Assembly: GCA_020137815.1 (NCBI GenBank)
Contig: CM035355.1
Span: 6,739,097-6,803,096, forward strand
DNA: 64,000 nt
Origin: Hormiphora californensis
Taxonomy: Eukaryota; Ctenophora; Tentaculata; Cydippida; Pleurobrachiidae
Reading direction: 5' to 3'
The notes beneath the pieces are model-generated. The model saw only the letters and a program-made list of their open reading frames with translations, was not told where the DNA came from and searched no databases. Shown piece after piece: positions 57,701 to 64,000 of the stretch (the first letter of the stretch is position 1; each line of letters starts with the position of its first letter). A program made the translations under genes and the position numbers.

Positions 57701-60700
57701 CAAAAAGCCAAAGCAGCCTGTTCTCGAAGAAGGGACTGTAGGGGAATAACCCAGGAGCCGTCACGTCACCTTAACATAGCATCGTAGAACCGCCAGAATC
57801 ACATGAGCACAGGAACACGGGAACACAGGAACACGGGAATACGGGAACACAGGAATACGGGAACACAGGAGCACGGGAACACGTGACATCATGGCTACTC
57901 ACTCAGATGGATATGAGTCCCCGTATGTACAACGTCCTAAGCGTGCATACGCTTCAAGGGGTACTATCTCGGGATCGCCAGAATCACGGAAACACTGGAA
58001 CACGGAATCACAGGAACACAGAATCACGGGAACACTGGAACACAAAGTTCATCGTTCACACATTCACGCATCACAGAGATTCATAAACACGATCATATTA
58101 AAACTCAGGGACGGTCGATCACACAGACGAGACTCACACACGATGTTCAGTGGTGGGAGAGAGAAGAACCCCGAGAGAGAAGAATCTCTCTTCTGTCTCT
58201 CTTCACTTCAGCTTAAATATCCCGTCAACAAAACAGTCACGTGACTTCTGTACCAGAAACAACAGGGGTACTACCAAACTTTGCGACACGCTCTCCGGAC
58301 TAGAACTGTTAACACCTTTCAAGTCAAGATGGCGGCCTATTCAGATTCATAGATCTGAATAACCTTCCCTAAAAACTAAACTAAACTCTACTAGTAACTC
58401 TGCCGATCTCACTAGCTCTCTCTGTTTATCAATGCATTCCACAGGTCTAACCGGGCTCTCTCAACACGTTCACATGTCAATAACATTCACATGTCAATAA
58501 GCACCAGGTCATATCTAGAACTAAAGTAAGGGGACGGGGTGGACTTAGAGGTACGGGGAACATGGGCATCTCTCATATCCCACAGCACTATGTCTATATG
58601 TATTTTATAGTCTGTTGCTATAGAGTTCACACCAGTTAAATAATATTTCTTTTGCCTTTAGTTTTTATCGAGAGCGTAGTTCTTTTTGACATTTTATCGG
58701 AAAACTCATCCTTTTGTTCATAAAATATAACAATTGTTTTGAAACTGATTTAGCATGGTAATACGTTTATATGCCTCAAAGACTATGGCTAAACCATTTA
58801 TTGAGTAGCCGGGTCTGGGTCATTGAAGCTGAAGCCTAATAAACTGATTTGCCACCTGGTGTCGAATGGTTTTTCCTACTATAAAACCGTAGAGTGTGAG
58901 GGGACTCACCACCAGAAATCAAAACCAAGATGATTTTCTTCACTCTACTGATTGGAGTCTCCACGGCTCTAAATGCTGCTCCCGATGTGCTTCAGTCTGC
59001 CTTGAGCAACCCTACCGCCTTCCGGGCTCTCTTTTCTGAGTACCAGGCTGCCGAAGGAAGGAACTACGTCCGAGGAGAGCAGAGGCTCCGAGCGTCTATC
59101 TTCCGAGCCAACATCCAGGAGATTGCTGCCCATGACGCTGAAGAGGCTGGATGGTCCCAGGAGCTGAACATGTTCGCTGATATGACTGAGGAAGAGAAGG
59201 CCAGCTATACTGGATTCAACGCCTCCGCTATGGTGAGCGATGACGCTGATGATGATGTTCGACCCGGACCCCAGCTGGGGAACCCTTCTGAGAAGGACTG
59301 GAGGGGTGTTGCTGTGACCTCAATCAAGAACCAGGGCAACTGCGGATCTTGCTGGATCTTCTCCGGATTTGGAGCCCTCGAGGGACACTACAAGATCCAG
59401 GGAGGCAGTCTGACGGACTTTGCTGAGCAGGAGGGTCTCGACTGCATCAAGAGGGGTGGATGTAATGGTGGAATTATGAGTGATGTGTTTGACTGGCTGA
59501 AAAAGTCTGGCCGAGTTGGAGCTACCAAGGATATCCGATATACCGCCCGTCAGGGTTCCTGCAACTACAGCAACAAACCTAACGCCCTCACCGCCTTCAA
59601 AGTTACTGGTTACACCAACGCTAGGGGAGACAGTGCTCATGTTACCGCTCTTGCTACCTCAGGACCCCTGTCTGTTGGATACAGCGTTGCTAACGACTTC
59701 ATGCGGTATAGGGGAGGAATTTACAACAACAGGAACTGTAACGGCGGAGGTCATGCCGTCGTCAGTGTTGGTTATACCAGCACATACTTCCGAATGAAGA
59801 ACAGCTGGGGAACCCGATGGGGAGAGAGTGGATACTTCCGAATTGCCCGAGGAAACGTCTGCGGAATCACCAACATGGGATTCGCTCCCCGACTGGCTTC
59901 CACCGGAATGAAAGACGAGGGAGAAGAAGATGATGGTAAGGAATGGATTAAGGAATGCCCCGAGGGATGGAAGATGTGCCCAGATGGCAAATGTATTCAT
60001 GTGCATTGGTTTTGTCAGTAAATGATTAAGTTGTAGTTTAATTTTCTCGCAAAACTAATTTAACGTGTTCAACTATGATTGTGACACACAACGAGTGGGG
60101 GAAGGGTTGCATTTCCGAAAACATAGACCCTATTTATGCGGTCACCCTCGAAAACTGTAATTGAATTACAATAATTCCGATTAGATTAATAAGGCATGGG
60201 CAGGAAACAAACTCGATTCCATGGTACATAATACCCGCCGGTAGTAACCAATGTAACCACCTGCAGATGCTAAAGTAAAGTGGTGCAAGCACCCTGACAG
60301 CTATCTGCACTACCACGTCAGGGGCCGATACGAGTACAAAATCCTCCTAAAAGCCAAAGCAGCCTGTTCTCGAAGAAGGGACTGTAGGGGAATAACCCAG
60401 GAGCCGTACAACGATAACATGTACACCCTGAGACAAGGACCCAAGCTTTACGAAGGGAGAAGTACTAATGGGGAGACTTCCTGGGTGGTTTGTTAACTGA
60501 TGTCATGAAGTTAGAATGTTTTTAATGCTGAAAAATAAGATTATATTTTATCATGAAACGATGTTTTCAATTTGAACATGTCCTCGGGTCTCTTCCAAAC
60601 CCCTAACTTTACTTCTGTCTGTAGTTTCACACAAACATTTGTTAGTCGTTTTGTCAGAGATTTTATTAGCACTAAAAAGAAGTTATTGATCGGGTCATCC

Positions 60701-61292
60701 CAACAGTGTTTTACCTGGCTGAAATTCTTCCCAATAAACCGTTTTGCATCGTAGATTGTCCTCATGGGATTAGTTTTGATTTGCTGCTCAGCCCGGTGTC
60801 CGGTATACACTGTATTATCATCAACATACCCCACTATACTGGGGATGGTGCGCTTACCAGCACTATCCGCCAACACGTGGACCTGAATAGAATTAATTGT
60901 TAGAATTTTTAAGTGTAGAGTGCAATTTCACTCTCACCTTATTGCAACACCATGGCTTCATACAGCAAGAAAAAATACCAATACAGCGTGAGTCACGTGA
61001 ATGACCACGCAAGCTGTACTGGCATACAGTACAACCCCCTTCTCCCCGCTCTCTCAGTACTGGGAAAACAAGGTTCAATCCTCTCTCACCTCGCCTGATC
61101 CCCTCTCTCAACACCCCTTTCCCGCCCCTCTCACCTCGCCTGATCCTGGTTGAAAGACTGCGACACAGCTGTAGGTGGTACCCAGGTCCACTCCCAGCAT
61201 TACAGGTTTAGGGGGCTGGCAGGAAGTGATTCGTTACCATAGGTAGCGAAGAAGAGGACAGCCCCGGCTATACCGAGGTACTCGAAATTCAT
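51716..61292 (-). CDS. HSPA13: HSPA13 (STCH) Hsp70-like ATPase with two genes nested in an intron
   Basis: Exons 61292-61135, 60882-60715, 54579-54453, 54322-54231, 53974-53863, 53480-53382, 52718-52603, 52328-52164 and 51988-51716. Hsp70 ATPase motifs: '[14 protein letters not shown]', '[13 protein letters not shown]', '[17 protein letters not shown]', '[14 protein letters not shown]', '[10 protein letters not shown]', '[13 protein letters not shown]'. The end '[20 protein letters not shown]' is specific to HSPA13, which lacks the Hsp70 substrate domain and sits in microsomes. The signal-peptide-like start ('[19 protein letters not shown]') and the ATPase are out of frame by one base across a C5 run at about 61213-61217; exons 2-9 are in phase. 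The alternative ATG 61200 would lack the signal. Intron 2 spans 60714-54580 and holds two cathepsin genes on the other strand. Confidence 0.85.
52330..52495. repeat. 30 bp minisatellite touching an HSPA13 acceptor
   Basis: About five units of 'aggaacttggttaggcaggg' + 'ttgggggtct'. On the coding strand units read 'CCCTGCCTAACCAAGTTC', echoing the real junction 'CCCTGCCTAG/GTTCTGAG' at 52328. Confidence 0.8.
52901..53175. mobile_element. 275 bp insertion with 14 bp target duplication and a long perfect palindrome
   Basis: Bounded by CACCTTACCAAAGA at 52887-52900 and 53176-53189. Contains a ~100 bp near-perfect palindrome (about 52909-53012) centred on 'AAAAGTTTGAAACTTTT'. One arm, 'aaacttttcaacactacttt' and onward, is also the 5' end of the LINE-like insertion at 56270. 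It lies in an HSPA13 intron. Confidence 0.6.
55082..55131 (+). promoter_or_regulatory. TATA promoter of cathepsin copy 1
   Basis: TATAAAA at 55082-55088, 50 bp before the ATG, in a block (54820-55131) duplicated upstream of copy 2 (58620-58929). No splice acceptor adjoins the ATG; the leader is simply transcribed. Confidence 0.65.
55132..56124 (+). CDS. Cathepsin-L-like cysteine protease, copy 1 (C-terminally truncated)
   Basis: A 330-residue frame: signal peptide, I29 inhibitor pro-region ('[12 protein letters not shown]'), and papain-fold catalytic domain with the active-site Cys in '[19 protein letters not shown]', His in '[10 protein letters not shown]' and Asn in '[14 protein letters not shown]'. 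It is a secreted or lysosomal endopeptidase. Compared with copy 2, bases in the pro-region have shifted: one base gained and one lost within ~15 nt, changing 'GRNYV' to 'GKELR' while restoring frame. The frame then stops at TGA (56122-56124) before the acidic linker, so neither C-terminal extension of copy 2 can be read. The catalytic domain looks intact. Confidence 0.85.
   Translation: MIFFTLLIGVSTALNAAPEVLQSALSNPTAFRALFSEYQAAEGKELRRGEQRLRASIFRANIQEIAAHDAEEAGWSQELNMFADMTEEEKASYTGFNASAMVSDDADDDVRPGPQLGDPAEKDWRGVAVTSIKNQGNCGSCWIFSGFGALEGHYKIQGGSLTDFAEQEGLDCIKRGGCNGGIMSDVFDWLKKSGRVGATKDIRYTARQGSCNYSNKPNALTAFKVTGYTNARGDSAHVTALATSGPLSVGYSVANDFMRYRGGIYDNRNCNGGGHAVVSVGYTSTYFRMKNSWGTRWGESGYFRIARGNVCGITNMGFAPRLSSSRMKEE
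56270..57457 (+). mobile_element. ORF1-only LINE-like retroelement (RNA-binding ORF1p, no reverse transcriptase)
   Basis: Bounded by a 10 bp duplication TACTATGCTT (56260-56269 and 57458-57467) with a TAA-rich 3' tail (57438-57457), as left by target-primed reverse transcription. Inside, an intact 331-codon frame (56329-57324) has a coiled coil (Glu/Lys/Leu-rich, about residues 100-165) followed by an RRM-like block '[17 protein letters not shown]', '[20 protein letters not shown]', '[19 protein letters not shown]', typical of ORF1 proteins of jockey/CR1-like LINEs. No ORF2 follows. It is absent from the equivalent site beside copy 2 (about 60080). Confidence 0.7.
57621..57755 (+). pseudogene. 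Broken final exon of cathepsin copy 1
   Basis: Matches 60267-60401 of copy 2 nearly base for base ('[20 protein letters not shown]') up to 'GITQEP', then runs into unrelated sequence and a stop within 11 codons. It lacks the last 35 residues of the copy 2 exon. Confidence 0.8.
57756..58612. other. Spacer between cathepsin copies with GGAACAC repeats
   Basis: Contains 'ggaacacggg' 8-16 bp repeats (57805-57885 and 57985-58040). No gene found. The duplicated block resumes at about 58613 ('ctatagagttcacaccagtt'). Confidence 0.5.
58880..58929 (+). promoter_or_regulatory. TATA promoter of cathepsin copy 2
   Basis: TATAAAA at 58880-58886, exactly 50 bp before the ATG, with the same leader as copy 1. 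Confidence 0.65.
58930..60496 (+). CDS. Cathepsin-L-like cysteine protease, copy 2, with two possible C-termini
   Basis: Signal peptide ('[18 protein letters not shown]'), I29 pro-region ('[19 protein letters not shown]'), and catalytic domain with Cys ('CGSCWIFS'), His ('GGHAVV') and Asn ('KNSWGTRWG'). Read straight through, the frame ends at 60021 (363 residues) with a Cys-rich tail '[20 protein letters not shown]'. A donor GAAGATGATG/GTAAGG at 59935 and an acceptor CACCTGCAG before 60267 join in phase, giving a 411-residue form that replaces this tail by a PAN/apple-like module ('[20 protein letters not shown]', 'CRGIT', '[10 protein letters not shown]', 'SWVVC') ending at 60496. The 'CWIFS' in place of the usual 'CWAFS' is mildly unusual. 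Nested in HSPA13 intron 2, opposite strand. Confidence 0.88.
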
Positions 61293-61610
61293 CCTTGAAA
61301 AAGAGGGGAGGAGGGGGATTTAGTTAAGGGAAGATTTCATCAAAATCGGGATTCGGGGCTGTTCCCTTTCATGGAAGGGGGGGGGGGAGTTACTGAGCAA
61401 ACGAAAAGAGCCAGCGTTTTAAAAGTTTGAAAATGAACTATCATAATAAAACATTTTACACAATTCAACTTCGTTAAAATAGAAAGATTATTAACTCACA
61501 CTAGTTTTCAGAAGAAACTAATAGAAAGATATAGTTCAGGTTATAGGAGAGAATTTGGTTGTTCATTTTCTATCAAATAGGTCACGGGTATTGTAAACAC
61601 AGCTCACATA

Positions 61611-61662
61611 TCACTTCATCAGTGTTCAGAGTCCAATTTGGTTTCCTCAGAACACGTCATCC
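61611..61662 (-). promoter_or_regulatory. SECIS element of MSRB1
   Basis: On the minus strand, ATGACGTGTTC pairs with GAACACTGATGA: a stem GTGTTC/GAACAC above the non-Watson-Crick quartet formed by ATGA (61660-61657) and TGATGA (61621-61616), with an apical loop containing AA ('GAAACC'). It lies ~135 nt after the MSRB1 stop. This is the standard eukaryotic SECIS arrangement that recruits SBP2. Confidence 0.85.
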
Positions 61663-61795
61663 TTACCATCGCCATGGTATCACGTGACACGTGCAATATA
61701 TGACGTCACGTGTCATTGTCACGCGTTATATAGCGTCACGTGTCACGCGTGATGAGGCGAGGAATGCGTGAGTGTCGAGTTTACTGGCCTCCCTC

Positions 61796-62508
61796 TTATT
61801 GATCCTCCTTAGGGACAAACTTGAGGGAGTCAGAGAATATTCAGAAACGGGAGCCACCTTTTGGTCCATCGCACAGGAACTGGTGGCCTAACCCTTGGTT
61901 GCACTTGGCGCACAAAACCTGGGGGAGGGGGGATGAAATTAGTTAGAAATTGAGAACTACAGTGACTTTCTCTTCACACAATCACAAATATTATCAAATG
62001 TTCTAACCCTCCTTTACATTTGTGTGGGGCACGGTGACAGGACAAGGCAAACACTGGTTTATTTGCCGCACATTTTTATAGAATGAGGAGTACCTTTAGC
62101 GCCATTTCCGTTTCATGATACTTTTTGAGACTCTCCTTTGATACGGGTTCAGTAAAGGCGGGCCAGGGGGAACTGTGTTTGTACTTTGAGGCGGATTTAA
62201 ACAGTGGGTTGTCACACTTGCTACATACGTACATACCTGTTAGGACAATAGTGTTAGAGGGAGGGAGGGAGAGAGATGGGGAGTTATGAAGTCTAAATTT
62301 AAGCGACTGTGACTGTAATGTAGCTGGGAGCTAAACTGGGGTAGATGAATGTATTTGGAAATCGGGGGCAAGAAGAAAGGGAACACTAACCATTATCAAA
62401 GTGGTCCTTGTACTTTTCTCCCTTATCCCAGCCACAAAATGACATGATTGGTCGGGTACTACTGGCTGTTCCTCCCCTTGCTATCTGGCTAACGACTTGT
62501 CTGAGCAT
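61796..62508 (-). CDS. MSRB1: Methionine-R-sulfoxide reductase B1, selenoprotein
   Basis: Exons 62508-62391, 62236-62094 and 61918-61796 sum to 128 codons. The catalytic end 'GPKGGSRF-U-IFSDSLKFVP' has an in-frame TGA at 61843-61841 exactly where vertebrate MSRB1 has selenocysteine ('SRFUIFSSSLKFVPK'). Translation resumes to a TAA at 61796. Zinc-binding pairs 'CSKC' and 'CAKC' and the fold signature 'KYKHSSPWPAFTEP' are present. It reduces methionine-R-sulfoxide. The first ATG gives a basic leader 'MLRQVVSQIARGG' that looks like a mitochondrial presequence; the internal 'MSFCGW' corresponds to the usual cytosolic start. A SECIS element lies in the 3' flank. Confidence 0.93.
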
Positions 62509-62869
62509 CTACATACTGTTACAAATACGAGAATTATATTATTATTAGGTAACATTTGGGTTAACGAGTTGGCGAGGTAACATGTGAGTTAACAAGATGG
62601 GGAGTGGGTATAACTGAGTGGAGTAAAACAACAATTCAAGGTAAACATAGCACAATAAGTTATAAGATAATAACTTACAACATCACACGGCTTGATATAC
62701 ATATATCGCAATAAAATGTTCTCTGAAAAAAGATCTCTCGGAATCGGGCCGTAGGAAAGCAATGTACGGACGATTCAGTCATGACAAATAAAAGGGTATA
62801 CACGTTAACCTCACACATACAAAACAAAAATAGCAAAATATATAAAGCGGACAACCTAACTCACACCTG

Positions 62870-63793
62870 TCATCGGGTCATATATAAACTATCATATAGC
62901 GCCCTTTCCAACCTGAACAGAAGCTGTTCTGATTGGGGTTGACCAGGAGTAAAGGGATTCGATCTGATATACTCTGCAGCAGCTTCCGTAAACTGTTCCA
63001 TGTTTACTCTTTGGATGGGAATCGCAACTGGTCGTGCCCTTATTTGGTCTGGTTGTTCACCTGCCCTAATTTGGTCTGGTTGTTCAGGTGCCCTTATTTG
63101 GTCTGCTTGTTCACCAGCCCTTATTTGGTCTGCTTGTTCACGGGGTACATTTACCACACGAGCGATTGGAAGTTGCCTTCCCATCATTGGGAACACACGG
63201 GGGATAAAATCTCTAACAGGTCTTGGAATGTCTCTGCCGATAGCTCTGGGGATTGCTCTATTAACCATGGGAATTTGTATTTGTATTACAGGTCTGGGAA
63301 TGTGCCTAACAGGTCTCGGAACGTGTCCAGGAGGTCTCGGATCGGGAATCTCTATCACTGGATCAGGATCAGGAATTTCTACCACTTCATCATCATCATC
63401 TTCCACTTCTTCTAAAAGGAAAACTGTTAGATTGCGAAAAAGAATATAAGATTAAGTGATTGTGGTAAAAAGGACAGGGAACAAAACGTACCGTTAACAA
63501 TAGGTCGATTATTCGTTACAACCACTGATGGTTGTCTTCGTAGACGGGTAGGAAGAGTGATCGAAGCCGTTCGCCTGTGACGATAAGTGGTTAGCTGTAT
63601 TATGGCGTTAATCATGATAATTATGATAGATAATCATAGAATGATAGAAAATAAGGCCATTACATCCATCATGGAATGATTGTCGTGTATTTTGTCCTTA
63701 CCGTACTGTCTGTCGCCTTGAAACCTGTAATGCAATGGTCCTCTTCGGACGCTTAGTAATGCTGATACAACATCTTCTTGGTCTTAACTCCAT
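62870..63793 (-). CDS. Unknown proline/arginine-rich repeat protein
   Basis: Exons 63793-63702, 63574-63492 and 63411-62870 join in phase to 238 residues. It has a basic start ('MELRPRRCCISITKRPKR'), an acidic run ('EEVEDDDDEVVEIPDPDP'), then Pro/Ile/Arg repeats ('IPRPV', 'IPDP') and four ten-residue repeats of the type 'GEQPDQIRA'. The C-terminus is helical. No family recognised. The ATG directly follows ATATCATTATTAG, an exact acceptor with zero spacing. It lies 361 bp upstream of the MSRB1 start on the same strand. Confidence 0.55.
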
Positions 63794-64000
63794 CTAATAA
63801 TGATATTATACTTTCTTAGAGCTAGAAAATTCTCTAACAGACCGAGAGACTAGTCTACGAAAGTTCACTGATTTCAGATTTTGATTTTTGAACAAAATTT
63901 TGAAAAACTAAAAATAACTCGGGTGCACCGCGACGAAAAATTACTGTGTTATGAAACCCGATAGTTGATTTATCAGTCGTTTGAAGATTTTGCGCGCTCA
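63794..64000. other. Right-edge flank
   Basis: About 200 bp of AT-rich sequence upstream of the proline-rich gene; no feature recognised. Confidence 0.4.

Overview
This window is intron-rich metazoan nuclear DNA. About fifteen genes have clear animal homologues, short GT-AG introns (many 60-400 bp), vertebrate-type TTAGGG-like interstitial repeats, a SECIS-dependent selenoprotein and many small non-autonomous DNA transposons. Several genes have a strong 3' splice site right in front of the start codon and lie very close to a same-strand neighbour. This resembles spliced-leader trans-splicing, known in ctenophores, hydrozoans and some other invertebrates. The species cannot be fixed from the sequence; a ctenophore or cnidarian-like non-bilaterian is my best guess, held weakly.

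Layout, left to right. Positions 120-1630 (+) hold the 3' part of an SRCR-domain gene. Its last exon and the 3' end of its convergent neighbour are tandemly duplicated (1094-4435), and the second copy carries a 1.3 kb hAT-like element. A same-strand run on the minus strand follows, given here in transcription order from the right: VPS51 (30618-25801), an intronless ABCC10-like ABC transporter (25468-20855), a BTB-BACK-Kelch protein (20621-16590), SPAG7 (15953-12952), an NDUFA11-like complex I subunit (12566-10395), JKAMP (9959-7840), CHM/Rab escort protein (7378-5275) and a small unknown gene (5108-4309). Gaps between these genes are about 170-640 bp. Positions 31.0-33.3 kb are an island of foldback repeats.

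An adhesion GPCR (40477-33386, -) is followed by a plus-strand run: CCDC51/MITOK (40869-44097), a stand-alone Utp12-domain protein (44369-45312), ERCC5/XPG nuclease (46423-50370) and TPRKB (50508-51029). On the minus strand from the right edge come a proline-rich repeat protein (63793-62870), the selenoprotein MSRB1 (62508-61796, with a SECIS element) and HSPA13 (61292-51716). One 6.1 kb intron of HSPA13 contains, on the opposite strand, two tandem cathepsin-L-like genes with TATA promoters and an ORF1-only LINE insertion between them.

The most unusual structural themes are: (1) trans-splice-like acceptors and operon-like spacing; (2) minisatellites that touch intron ends and multiply the splice signal itself, in NDUFA11, ERCC5 (three times) and HSPA13; (3) two alternative C-termini for the intact cathepsin copy and visible decay of the other; and (4) several target-site-defined non-autonomous elements. 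Exon coordinates were read by eye from splice consensus and reading-frame continuity. Most phase-check to a whole number of codons; exceptions are stated.
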